Origin: Bradyrhizobium liaoningense
Lineage (GTDB): Bacteria; Pseudomonadota; Alphaproteobacteria; Rhizobiales; Xanthobacteraceae
Length of the DNA: 64,000 bases
Reading direction: 5' to 3'
Assembly (NCBI RefSeq): GCF_018130825.1
Contig: NZ_JAFCJS010000013.1
Location: 112,092 to 176,091, forward strand
Positions 25,234 to 33,323 of this stretch are shown one piece after another. Each line of letters opens with the position of its first letter. Position 1 is the first letter of the stretch. The notes beneath the pieces are model-generated. The model saw nothing but the letters and a program-made list of their open reading frames with translations. It was not told the DNA's origin and searched no databases. The position numbers and the translations under genes were made by a program.

Positions 25234-26427
25234 CTACACAATCTCCCTCGCCCTCAGCGCCGCAATCTCCTCCGCATCGAACCCCAACTCGCCAAGCACC
25301 GCATCCGTATCCGTCCCCAGCTCCGGCGCCATGCGATCCAGCTTGCCGCCGCCATGGGCGAGCTTGAACCCGCTGCCGGCAAAGCGCAGGCGGCCATAGG
25401 GCGTGTCGAGCTCCTGGATCGCGCCGCGGGCCTTCACTTGCGGATGGTCGATGACCTCCTCGACCTTCCAGATGCTGGCACAGGGGGCGCCGGCGTCTTC
25501 CAAAATCGTCTCCCATTCGCGCGCGGGCCGTTTCGCCAGCGCCGCCTCGATGATGGCGCGCAGCGCCGGCTCGTTCTCGTTGCGCGAAAACCAGTCGGCA
25601 AAGCGCGGATCGCTCAGCGTGTCCTCGCGGCCGAGCGTGGACATCAGCGCGCGGTACTGCTTCTCGTTGTTGACGGCGAGCAGGATGTGACCGTCGCCGC
25701 ATTTGAACAGGTTCGCGGTGGTCCTGCGGCTCACCGCCTGGTTGCCCGAGAGCTGCTGACGATGGCCGGCGACCGACCAGTCCGCTATCTGGCCCGAGAG
25801 GAACGCCATCGTGGCCTCCAGCATGGAGACGTCGATGAGCTGTCCCTTGCCGGTGCGGTCGCGCTGGTACAGCGCGCTCGACACGCCGAATGCGGCGGTG
25901 GCGCCCGAGAGCACGTCGCACACGGCAAAGCCGGCGCGCGTCGGCCCGGTCTCGGGATGGCCGGTGATCGCCATGATGCCGGACAGCGCCTGCATCTTGC
26001 CGTCATAGCCGGGCCGCAGGCGGTCCGGGCCGGTCTGGCCGAAGCCTGATACCGCGCAATAGATCAGCTTTGGATTGATCGTCGAGAGCGCCTCGTAGCC
26101 GATACCGAGCTTGTCCATCACGCCCGGACGGAAGTTTTCCATGACGACGTCGACCTGCGCGGCGAGCTTCTTCACGATCGCGATGGCGTCGGGCTTCTGC
26201 AGATCGAGCGTCAGGCTGCGCTTGTTGCCGTTGATGGCCTGGAACGCCGGGGCCAGCCCGCGCTCGGCCCATTCGCGGGAGAGCGGCGTGCGGCGCATGT
26301 CCTCGCCCTCGCGCCGCTCGACCTTGATGACGTCGGCACCGAGCAGCGCAAGCTGGTAGCTCGCATAGGGGCCGGCCAGCACTTGCGTGAAGTCCAGGAC
26401 CTTCACGCCCTCGAACGGTCGCGTCAC
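25234..26427 (-). CDS. CaiB/BaiF-family (class III) CoA-transferase
   Basis: A 397-residue family III CoA-transferase, which moves CoA between carboxylic acids. Typical blocks are VKVLDFTQVLAGPYASYQLALLGADVIKVE (split here by reading: VLDFTQVLAGPY, then LGADVIKVE), NGNKRSLTLDL, VVMENFRPGVMDKLG, SGFGQTGP and FAVCDVLSGATAAFG with candidate catalytic Asp171. The start is GTG 26427, with GGAG five bases upstream. The substrates are not evident. It is 35 bases downstream of a GrdB-like gene on the same strand, and the two are likely co-transcribed, which points to a shared catabolic route. Confidence 0.92.
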   Translation of the reverse strand: MTRPFEGVKVLDFTQVLAGPYASYQLALLGADVIKVERREGEDMRRTPLSREWAERGLAPAFQAINGNKRSLTLDLQKPDAIAIVKKLAAQVDVVMENFRPGVMDKLGIGYEALSTINPKLIYCAVSGFGQTGPDRLRPGYDGKMQALSGIMAITGHPETGPTRAGFAVCDVLSGATAAFGVSSALYQRDRTGKGQLIDVSMLEATMAFLSGQIADWSVAGHRQQLSGNQAVSRRTTANLFKCGDGHILLAVNNEKQYRALMSTLGREDTLSDPRFADWFSRNENEPALRAIIEAALAKRPAREWETILEDAGAPCASIWKVEEVIDHPQVKARGAIQELDTPYGRLRFAGSGFKLAHGGGKLDRMAPELGTDTDAVLGELGFDAEEIAALRAREIV

Positions 26428-26462
26428 GTCTCTCTCCCGATGGTTGTTGTTATTGGAGGACG

Positions 26463-27392
26463 TCAGGCGGCGCGGTTGCCGCGCGCGATCTCCTTTTGCT
26501 TGTCGAATTCGGCGCGGCGCCGCGCCAGCTCTTCCGGCGAAAGCTGCGCGACGTTGTTGTAGTCGAGCTTCCAGGAGGCGTCCTCGCTCCAGCGCAGCGG
26601 CGATTGCATCGTGGTCTGCGGTCCGCTCGCGGTCTCCAGCAGCCTCAAGGCCAGCTCCAGCGTCTGCGCCTGCGAGGCGACGTCGTGCGGCTTGCCGGCG
26701 GAATTGCCGAGCGGGAAGTCGCTGAACAAAAACCGCGGCACGGCGGCGTGCTCGATGATGTCCTTGGCGCAGCCCATGATCACGGTTGGAATGCCGTTTC
26801 GCTCGAGGTGCCGCGCCACCAGCGCGGTGGTCTGGTGGCAGACCGGGCAGTTCGGCACTAGCACGGCGACGTCCACCTTGTCGGCGAGGCAGCGCGACAG
26901 GATCTCCGGCGCGTCGGTGTCGAGCGTGACGCGATGGCTGCGGTTGGTCGGTGCGCCGAAGAAGCGCGGGGTGACCTCGCCGATGCGCCCCGATGCCGAC
27001 GCCTTCAACAACTGCGGCAGCGGAAACCAGGTGCCGCTGTCGGTCGCCGAGGTGTGCTTGCGGTCGTAGCCGATGTGCGAGATGCGCAGGTCGTGCTCTT
27101 GCGACGTGTCGCCGTCATAGACCTGATAGAATTTCGCGCTGCCGTTATAGGCCGCGCCCGGCCCCTGGTCGCCCTTGGTGGGATCGTAAGGTGCAGCGGT
27201 GGTGATGATGGTGACACGCGACTTTGCCAGCGGCTTCTTCAGCGGCTGGAACGGTACCTCGGTGTAATGCGCCCAGCGATACGGCGTGGTGTAGCCGATC
27301 GCCGCGTAATAATCGCGCGTGCGCTGCATGTAGGGGACGGGGGAGTCATAGTCGGGCGCAAAGCCGAATTCGTCGTCGCGCGGAGCGGACAT
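26463..27392 (-). CDS. GrdB-like protein (glycine/sarcosine/betaine reductase B family)
   Basis: A 309-residue protein resembling the proprotein/selenoprotein B family of glycine-type reductases: SRVTIITTAAPYDPTKGDQGPGA, DLRISHIGYD, RIGEVTPRFFG and a central VLVPNCPVCHQTTALVAR. The pair Cys182-Pro-Val-Cys185 stands where anaerobic GrdB-type proteins carry a selenocysteine redox motif; no in-frame stop suggests selenocysteine here. The true role in an aerobic proteobacterium is unknown. The preferred start is ATG 27392; the frame to 27551 runs into a repeat. It precedes a CoA-transferase gene by 35 bases. Family recognition is moderate. Confidence 0.72.
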   Translation of the reverse strand: MSAPRDDEFGFAPDYDSPVPYMQRTRDYYAAIGYTTPYRWAHYTEVPFQPLKKPLAKSRVTIITTAAPYDPTKGDQGPGAAYNGSAKFYQVYDGDTSQEHDLRISHIGYDRKHTSATDSGTWFPLPQLLKASASGRIGEVTPRFFGAPTNRSHRVTLDTDAPEILSRCLADKVDVAVLVPNCPVCHQTTALVARHLERNGIPTVIMGCAKDIIEHAAVPRFLFSDFPLGNSAGKPHDVASQAQTLELALRLLETASGPQTTMQSPLRWSEDASWKLDYNNVAQLSPEELARRRAEFDKQKEIARGNRAA

Positions 27393-27515
27393 GGGGCGCG
27401 TCTCCTGGTTCTTGGTTGGCGACAGACTAGAGCTAGTTTCGGGGTTGCTCAACGGGGAGAGCGGCGACGCGGGACAGAATTGCAGAATGAGGATGATGCG
27501 GCGCGAACGGTGCCT

Positions 27516-27677
27516 CTTACCCTCCCCTGGAGGGGGAGGGTCGCTGAGCATGGAGCGAAGCGGAATGCGCAGCGGGGTGGGGTGACGGTCTCTCCGCCAA
27601 CAATACTGCCCGGGTGGAGAGATCCCCCCACCCCGCTCGCGCTACGCGCTTACCCTCCCCCTCCAGGGGAGGGTAAG
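27516..27677. repeat. CTTACCCTCCCC palindromic element, copy 2
   Basis: A 162-bp copy of the 20255-20429 element, sharing both ends and most of the interior (GGGGTGGGGTGA on the left and CCCCCACCCC on the right). It lies between two minus-strand operons and ends five bases before the stop of the Nudix gene nudK. The rest of the 289-base gap (27393-27515) has no recognisable element. Confidence 0.85.
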
Positions 27678-27681
27678 CGCG

Positions 27682-28263
27682 TCACCTGAAAATATGCAGC
27701 GCCACGTATTGCAGCAGCATGATCGCCTTGGCGTCGATGATGCGGCCGTCGGCGATCATCGCCAGCGCTTCGTCGATGGAAAGTTCCAGCACCTCGATGT
27801 CCTCGCCCTCGTGCTCGAGCCCGCCGCCGTCGCTCACCCGCATCTCCGGCTCGTATTCGGCGACGAAGAAGTGCAGCTTCTCGGTGACGGCGCCGGGGCT
27901 CATGAAGGCCTCGAACACCTTGTGGACGTGATGCAGGCGATAGCCGGTTTCCTCCTCCGCCTCGGCGCGGATGCGTACCTCGGGCGAGGCATCGTCCAGC
28001 ACGCCGGCCGCGGCCTCGATCAGGAGATCGTCGTAGCCGCGGATGAAGGCCGGCAGGCGGAACTGGCGCACCAGGATCACGGTGCGGCGGGCAAGATTGT
28101 AGGGCAGCACGGCGGCGGCGTTGTCGCGCTCATAGGTCTCGCGGTGCTGCGTCTGCCACGCGCCATTGGCGCGCCGGTACTCGAACGTCGTGGTCTTGAG
28201 CGGCGTCCAGTTGTCCGAGAGCACGCGGACGTCCTTGATGCGGACGCGGTCGGAAATGGTCAT
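27682..28263 (-). CDS. nudK: NudK-like Nudix diphosphatase
   Basis: A 193-residue Nudix enzyme. The box region reads LIEAAAGVLDD...RAEAEEETGY (about residues 81-106), with the same spacing as Escherichia coli NudK (GDP-mannose hydrolase) and the ADP-ribose pyrophosphatase group, which have a longer insert than classical MutT. Upstream, AVLPYNLARRTVILVRQFRLPAF and downstream KVFEAFMSPGAVTEKLHFF also match that group. It is the last gene of a four-gene minus-strand operon, nine bases after the GNAT gene. Confidence 0.88.
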   Translation of the reverse strand: MTISDRVRIKDVRVLSDNWTPLKTTTFEYRRANGAWQTQHRETYERDNAAAVLPYNLARRTVILVRQFRLPAFIRGYDDLLIEAAAGVLDDASPEVRIRAEAEEETGYRLHHVHKVFEAFMSPGAVTEKLHFFVAEYEPEMRVSDGGGLEHEGEDIEVLELSIDEALAMIADGRIIDAKAIMLLQYVALHIFR

Positions 28264-28272
28264 GGCTGGATC

Positions 28273-28719
28273 TCAGTTGCTTGGCGTGGTCTCGCGGCCG
28301 TCGAGCCACTTCTGGAACATCACCGAGGTGGACAGCTCGAAACCCAGCGAGCCATAGAACGCATTGGCCTGCGCGTTCTCGCGCCGGACCAGGAGCTGGA
28401 GCTTCGAAATTCCGGCCGCGCGCAGCCAGTCCTCCGCCGCCGCCATGATGACGCGGCCATGGCCGCGCTTCCAGCTGTCAGGGTCGACCGCGACGTAATA
28501 GACCCAGCCGCGGTGGCCGTCATGGCCGACCATGACGGACGCGACGACCGCGCTGCCATCGCGGCCGACCAGCACGGTGGAGTTCTCCCGCCGCCGCGCT
28601 AGCGCGATGTCGGCATGCGGGTCGTTCCAGGGACGCGTCAGGCCGCAGCGTTGCCACAGCGCGACGACCTTCTCGACATCGGCATCGCTGATCGCATCGA
28701 TCGTGAGAGACACGCTCAC
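28273..28719 (-). CDS. GNAT-family N-acetyltransferase (YpeA-like)
   Basis: A 148-residue acetyltransferase. Landmarks are LWQRCGLTRPWNDPHADI near 22-39 (typical of YpeA), VMVGHDGHRGWVYYVAVDP, RGHGRVIMAAAEDWL (acetyl-CoA binding loop) and AQANAFYGSLGFE. The start is GTG 28719, whose GTGA overlaps the stop of the upstream oxidoreductase gene, giving translational coupling. The acceptor substrate is unknown. It lies in the tsaC operon between the flavoprotein and the Nudix enzyme. Confidence 0.9.
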   Translation of the reverse strand: MSVSLTIDAISDADVEKVVALWQRCGLTRPWNDPHADIALARRRENSTVLVGRDGSAVVASVMVGHDGHRGWVYYVAVDPDSWKRGHGRVIMAAAEDWLRAAGISKLQLLVRRENAQANAFYGSLGFELSTSVMFQKWLDGRETTPSN

Positions 28720-30143
28720 AGCACCTTCCCCGGGTTCATGATGCCGAGCGGATCGAGCATCGCCTTGATCGACCGCATCAGCTCGATCGCGGTCTTGTCC
28801 TTCACCTCGGGCAGCTCGTCGCGCTTGAGCACGCCGATGCCGTGCTCGGCCGAGATCGAGCCGCCCATGCGCAGCACGATCTCGAACACCACCGCGTTCA
28901 TCTCGTGCCAGCCCGCCAGGTAATCCGCGGTGTTGGCACCGATCGGCTGGCTGACATTGTAGTGCAGATTGCCGTCGCCGAGATGGCCGAACGGCACCGG
29001 CCGCGCGCCCGGGATCAGTTTCACCACCGCGGCGTTGGCTTCCTCGATGAAGGCGGGCACGGCGGCGACGGGCACGGAGATGTCGTGCTTGATCGAGCCG
29101 CCCTCCGGCTTCTGCGCCGCCGACATTTCCTCGCGCAGCTTCCAGAAATTGTTGCGCTGGGCGAGGCTGGCCGCGATCACGGCGTCGTCGACGATTTCCT
29201 CTTCCATGGCACGGGTCAGGATCGTCTCCAGCGGCGTGCGGGCGTCGTCACCGGGAGAGGACAATTCCATCAGCACGTACCAGGGATGCTTCTCTTGAAG
29301 CGGATCGCGCACGTCGATGCCGTGGCGGACCGAGAAATCGACCGCCATCTCCGAGAGCAGCTCAAAGCTCGTCAGTGCATTGGCGGCCTCGCTTTGCGCG
29401 ATCGTCAGCAGCTTCAGCGCCGCCGCCGGCGATTTCAGTCCGACATAGGCGGTCTCGACCGCCCGCGGCTTTGGAAACAGTTTGAGCGTCGCCGCCGTGA
29501 TAATGCCGAGCGTGCCTTCCGCGCCGATGAAGAGGTTGTGCAGATTGTAGCCTGTGTTGTCCTTCTTCAGCTTCGACAGCACGTTGAGCACGCGCCCGTC
29601 GGCGAGCACCACTTCCAGCCCCAGCGCCATCTCGCGCGCGACGCCGTAGGCGAGCGCGGCGGTGCCGCCGGCATTGGTGGAGAGATTGCCGCCGATGGTG
29701 CAGCTGCCTTCGGCGCCGAGCGACAGCGGAAACAGCCGGTCCATGTCGGACGCCTTCGCTTGCGCGACCTGCAGCACCACGCCGGCTTCGACCGTCATGG
29801 TGTTGGAGGCGGTGTCGACCTCGCGGATCTTGTCGAGCCGCCGCAGCGACACCACGACTTCGCCATTGTGCGGCGTCTGGCCGCCGACGAGCCCGGTGTT
29901 GCCGCCCTGCGGCACCAGCGCGATCCTGTGCTCCGAGGCGAGCTTGCAGATTGCGGCGACTTCCGCCGTCGAGCCCGGGCGCAGCACCAGCGGCGAGCGG
30001 CCGTGGAACAGATTGCGCTCCTCGGTGACGTAAGGCTCGATGTCGGTCGCATCGGTGATCGCGTGGCGATCGCCGACGATCTTGCGGAATTGTTCGATCA
30101 GCTCGGGCGCAAGCGGAGGGGTGGCAGATTTATTGATGTTCAT
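28716..30143 (-). CDS. FAD-linked 2-hydroxyacid dehydrogenase (GlcD/D2HGDH-like)
   Basis: About 475 residues. FAD_binding_4 features are LVLRPGSTAEVAAICK and VPQGGNTGLVGGQTP near 70-90, followed by GAEGSCTIGGNLSTNAGG. The C-terminal FAD-oxidase domain includes RPVPFGHLGDGNLHYNVSQP and AEHGIG. This architecture belongs to D-lactate, glycolate and D-2-hydroxyglutarate dehydrogenases; the set of residues favours the D-2-hydroxyglutarate/D-lactate branch but does not settle it. ATG 30143 (MNINKS) is chosen; ATG 30161 six codons upstream is possible. It follows tsaC by 26 bases and overlaps the GNAT gene. Confidence 0.88.
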   Translation of the reverse strand: MNINKSATPPLAPELIEQFRKIVGDRHAITDATDIEPYVTEERNLFHGRSPLVLRPGSTAEVAAICKLASEHRIALVPQGGNTGLVGGQTPHNGEVVVSLRRLDKIREVDTASNTMTVEAGVVLQVAQAKASDMDRLFPLSLGAEGSCTIGGNLSTNAGGTAALAYGVAREMALGLEVVLADGRVLNVLSKLKKDNTGYNLHNLFIGAEGTLGIITAATLKLFPKPRAVETAYVGLKSPAAALKLLTIAQSEAANALTSFELLSEMAVDFSVRHGIDVRDPLQEKHPWYVLMELSSPGDDARTPLETILTRAMEEEIVDDAVIAASLAQRNNFWKLREEMSAAQKPEGGSIKHDISVPVAAVPAFIEEANAAVVKLIPGARPVPFGHLGDGNLHYNVSQPIGANTADYLAGWHEMNAVVFEIVLRMGGSISAEHGIGVLKRDELPEVKDKTAIELMRSIKAMLDPLGIMNPGKVL

Positions 30144-30169
30144 CTCGTCTTCTTCTTTCATTCCGCCTT

Positions 30170-31177
30170 CTAGCGCGCCACGGCCGCCCGGCGCAGCCGG
30201 TCATTGATCGCTTCGCCCAAGCCTTCCTCGGGAATCGGCATCACCGCGATCGCCTGCGGGTTCTTCGCATCCAGGCTGCGAAGATAGCCGAACAGGTTGG
30301 CGGCGGCTTCATCGAGATCACCGGCGGGCGACAAATTCATGACGACTGAGGCAGCGTCAACGCCGGGCAGGTGCGAAGGCCCGAACGCCAGCAGCGCTTC
30401 GCCCGGCGCAACGTCCTGCGCGCGGAGCCGCACATTGGCGCGCGGCGCGTAATGCGAGGCCAGCATGCCTGGCGCCAGCGGCTGGCTGTCGTTGCTGCCG
30501 GCCTCCACGGGCGGCCGCGCGAGAGGAGCGCCGAGCACGGCCTCGATTCGCTCGCGCGACAGCCCGCCTGGCCGCAGCAGCATCGGCGTCTCGAAGCAGC
30601 CGACGATCGTCGATTCGACGCCGACGTCGACCGGCCCACCGTCGACGATCAGGTCGATCCGCCCGGCAAGATCGCTTTCGACATGCGCGGCCAGCGTCGG
30701 CGAGACGTGTCCGGAGATGTTGGCCGACGGCGCCACCACCGCCCCGCCAAAGGCGCGCAGGATCGACTGCGCCACCGGGTGGGCGGGGATGCGGATCGCG
30801 ACGGTGTCGAGGCCTGCAGTGGCGAGATCCGCCACCGGGCAGTCGTCCGTTTTCGGCACCACCAGGGTCAGAGGGCCCGGCCAGAACGCCTCCGCAAGCT
30901 TCAAGGCGCGCGCGTCGAACCGGCCGATCCGGCGCGCAGCGGCGATGTCCGCGACATGGGCAATCAGCGGATTGAAGGCGGGCCGTCCCTTGGCGCTGTA
31001 GATATGGGCGACAGCGCTAGCATTGGCGGCGTCCGCGCCGAGCCCGTAGACCGTCTCGGTCGGGAACGCGACCAGCCCGCCGGCGGCAAGCGTCCGGGCG
31101 GCGGTCCCGGCGGCGGCCTCGCCGGCCGGTAAAATCAGCGTTTCAAGACCCGTTTTCACAGGGACAAAATTCCTCAT
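30170..31177 (-). CDS. tsaC: Threonylcarbamoyl-AMP synthase (Sua5 type)
   Basis: A 335-residue Sua5-type enzyme that makes threonylcarbamoyl-AMP for the tRNA t6A37 modification. The catalytic core shows GGLVAFPTETVYGLGADA, IYSAKGRPAFNPLI, WPGPLTLV, PSANISG and the long Sua5 C-terminal domain with GMLASHYAPR (the linker region) and a final domain of about 100 residues. ATG 31177 is chosen because the conserved N-terminus begins right after it; the frame continues upstream through the tRNA on the other strand, where it cannot be coding. It heads an operon with a flavoprotein, a GNAT and a Nudix enzyme. Confidence 0.95.
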   Translation of the reverse strand: MRNFVPVKTGLETLILPAGEAAAGTAARTLAAGGLVAFPTETVYGLGADAANASAVAHIYSAKGRPAFNPLIAHVADIAAARRIGRFDARALKLAEAFWPGPLTLVVPKTDDCPVADLATAGLDTVAIRIPAHPVAQSILRAFGGAVVAPSANISGHVSPTLAAHVESDLAGRIDLIVDGGPVDVGVESTIVGCFETPMLLRPGGLSRERIEAVLGAPLARPPVEAGSNDSQPLAPGMLASHYAPRANVRLRAQDVAPGEALLAFGPSHLPGVDAASVVMNLSPAGDLDEAAANLFGYLRSLDAKNPQAIAVMPIPEEGLGEAINDRLRRAAVAR

Positions 31178-31186
31178 CTCGGCCGC

Positions 31187-31215
31187 TTGCGGTGCGCCAA
31201 ACCCGACGCTATAAG
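31187..31215 (+). promoter_or_regulatory. Likely sigma-70-type promoter of tRNA-Pro
   Basis: TTGCGG (31187-31192), a 17-base spacer and TATAAG (31210-31215) precede the tRNA, whose 5' end is 13 bases downstream, a typical spacing. Confidence 0.55.
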
Positions 31216-31227
31216 CCGCCTTCTTGT

Positions 31228-31304
31228 CGGAGTGTGGCTCAGCCCGGTAGAGCACTGCGTTCGGGACGCAGGGGTCGCAGGTTCGAATCCTGCCACTCCG
31301 ACCA
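31228..31304 (+). tRNA. tRNA-Pro (anticodon CGG)
   Basis: A complete cloverleaf of 77 bases. Acceptor arms CGGAGTG (31228-31234) and CACTCCG (31294-31300); D arm GCTC...GAGC; anticodon stem CTGCG/CGCAG with loop TTCGGGA, so anticodon CGG with G37, as expected for proline; T arm GCAGG-TTCGAAT-CCTGC; discriminator A and encoded CCA end. It is transcribed divergently from tsaC. A plain tRNA 3' end, with no duplicated 3' fragment seen nearby, gives no sign of an integrated element. Confidence 0.97.
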
Positions 31305-31535
31305 TTCTTCCAAAAGTTGACGTTTTCCAGAGGCTTGGCGGACCGGCCGCCGGCACCTCGGAACGCCTTTTTGCAACGATTTCGGGATCGGGTCCACGGC
31401 GGATTTGGCCGGGCAGGGCGGCTTGCCGCGGCGGCATGGCTCCACAGGCGCACAGGCGAGGGAGCGGCCTCGTTTCGCAGCCGCGCGGCCAGTCCTCTGT
31501 GCTACCTAGCGATATCGCCTCGATCCGGAGCCCCG

Positions 31536-33323
31536 ATGCAACGCCGCCGTCCAGCCCTGCCGCGATACGTGCTGATCGGCATAGCCGCGCTTGCGGCCAT
31601 CGCGGCGGCGGGCTGGCTGGCTTACGTCCTTGCGCTGGATGCCGCCTTTGCGCGCATGGAGCGGGAGGCCAATGACCGGCTTGCGCTGATTGCCAGCACC
31701 TTCGATGCGACTGTTGCGCGCTATCGCTATCTGCCGGCGGTCCTGTCGCTCGCCGATCCGATCCGCGAGCTCTATCGCGATCCCCATGATGCAGCGGCGA
31801 CCGCCGCCGCCAATCGCTACCTCAAATCGCTCAATCAGGGAGCCCGGTCCGCCGAGCTCTATGTTCTCGACAGCACCGGCCTCGCGCTCGCGGCAAGCAA
31901 TTTCGATCTGGATTCGAGTTTCGTCGGACACAATTACGGGTTCCGCGCCTATTTCATGGACGCCATGCGAACCGGCGAGGGCCATTACTACGCCGTCGGC
32001 GCCACCACGGGACAGCCCGGCTATTTCCTGTCGCACCGGATCGTGGAGGGCGGCAAAACCCTCGGCGTTGCCGTGGTCAAGATCGATCTCAGTGCGCTCG
32101 AGGCCGACTGGGCGCGTGCCGGCGACCTCGTCGCGATGGAGGACGAGAATGGCGTGATCTTCCTCGCCAGCCGCGAGGACTGGAAATACCGTCCGCTGCT
32201 GCCGGTCCCCGCGCAGCGGCTCGCGGAGCTGAATGCCGCGCAGCAATTCGGTCAGGCGATCGACGCAGCTCCGGTCTTCGTGCCCAGAGGCGACCGGGAA
32301 CGGGTTCAGATCGGTCGCGCGCGCGGCCGCGGCAATGTCGAGCTTGGGGACTACGCCCTTCAGGTCCGTCCGCACGATCAAGGCTGGCGGCTGCTCCTGT
32401 TCTCGGATGTCGCCGATGCTCGGCGCAATGCATCGACCGTTGCTATCGCGAGCGTCTTCGCCCTGATCGCCTCTCTGCTGGTCGTGCTGGTTGCCTATCA
32501 GCGGCGGCAGGTCGTTCGGGCAAAGCTCGACGCGCATGACGTTCTCGAGCGGCGCGTGGCCGAGCGCACGGAAGAGCTGCGCCGGACCATGGAAAGCCTG
32601 GTGCAGAGCGCCAAGCTTGCAAGCCTCGGTCAGGCGCTCGCCGGCGTCGCGCACGAGATCAACCAGCCGCTCGCGGCGCTGATCACCTATGTCGCGAGCA
32701 GCCGCGTCCTGCTCCGCCGCAACGAGGTCGATCGTGCCGCCGCCAATCTCGACCTGATGTCCTCGATCGCCGAGCGCATGATGGCGCTGATCGATCACCT
32801 CAGGATGTTCGCGCGCAAGGAGACCGGCACGCGCAGCGCCGTCGCGCTCGCGCCCGTGGTCGACAATGCGATCCGCCTGCTGCAATACCGCATCGCCAAC
32901 GAACATATCGAGGTGGTGCGCTCCGCGCCTGACGAGCCGCTTCATGGTCTCGCCAATCCGATCCGGCTCGAGCAGGTCGTCGTCAATCTGCTGTCGAACG
33001 CGATCGATGCGATGCGCGATCGCGAGCGGCGGGTCCTCGGGGTCGCGCTCGGTCGCCGCGACGACAGCGCCGTGATCGAGGTCAGCGACACCGGCGCCGG
33101 CATCGCCCCCGAGCACATCAAATCGCTGTTCGACCCGTTCTTCACGACCAAGGAGATCGGCGAGGGGCTTGGCCTAGGGCTCTCGATCTCGTACGGAATT
33201 GTCAGGGAGTTCGGAGGAGATATCCTGGTGGAGAGCACGCCGGGCAGGGGCTCGACTTTCAAGGTCGTCATTCCGGTCATGGACGTCGCGCCGGCCTCGC
33301 AACATCGGGAACTGCACGCATGA
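31536..33323 (+). CDS. dctB: DctB-type sensor histidine kinase
   Basis: A 595-residue inner-membrane kinase. TM1 is about 11-33, the periplasmic double-Cache sensor about 35-295 (with GHNYGFRAYF near 131-140 and YYAVGATTGQPGYFLSHRIV, typical of organic-acid DctB/MifS sensors), TM2 about 302-322, a coiled coil (VAERTEELRRTMESL), the H box LAGVAHEINQPLAAL with His373, N box NLLSNAIDAM and G boxes DTGAGI and GLGLGLS. GGAG lies five bases before ATG 31536. It overlaps the response regulator by four bases. The ligand is inferred from the KgtP-like transporter downstream: probably 2-oxoglutarate or another dicarboxylate. Confidence 0.92.
   Translation: MQRRRPALPRYVLIGIAALAAIAAAGWLAYVLALDAAFARMEREANDRLALIASTFDATVARYRYLPAVLSLADPIRELYRDPHDAAATAAANRYLKSLNQGARSAELYVLDSTGLALAASNFDLDSSFVGHNYGFRAYFMDAMRTGEGHYYAVGATTGQPGYFLSHRIVEGGKTLGVAVVKIDLSALEADWARAGDLVAMEDENGVIFLASREDWKYRPLLPVPAQRLAELNAAQQFGQAIDAAPVFVPRGDRERVQIGRARGRGNVELGDYALQVRPHDQGWRLLLFSDVADARRNASTVAIASVFALIASLLVVLVAYQRRQVVRAKLDAHDVLERRVAERTEELRRTMESLVQSAKLASLGQALAGVAHEINQPLAALITYVASSRVLLRRNEVDRAAANLDLMSSIAERMMALIDHLRMFARKETGTRSAVALAPVVDNAIRLLQYRIANEHIEVVRSAPDEPLHGLANPIRLEQVVVNLLSNAIDAMRDRERRVLGVALGRRDDSAVIEVSDTGAGIAPEHIKSLFDPFFTTKEIGEGLGLGLSISYGIVREFGGDILVESTPGRGSTFKVVIPVMDVAPASQHRELHA

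Noticed and set aside
31228..31310. tRNA-Pro as an integration site of a mobile element
   Set aside because: No duplicated tRNA 3' end and no integrase gene are in the window.
31178..31453. Upstream extension of the tsaC frame through the tRNA
   Set aside because: It overlaps a complete tRNA-Pro on the other strand; the conserved Sua5 N-terminus starts at 31177.
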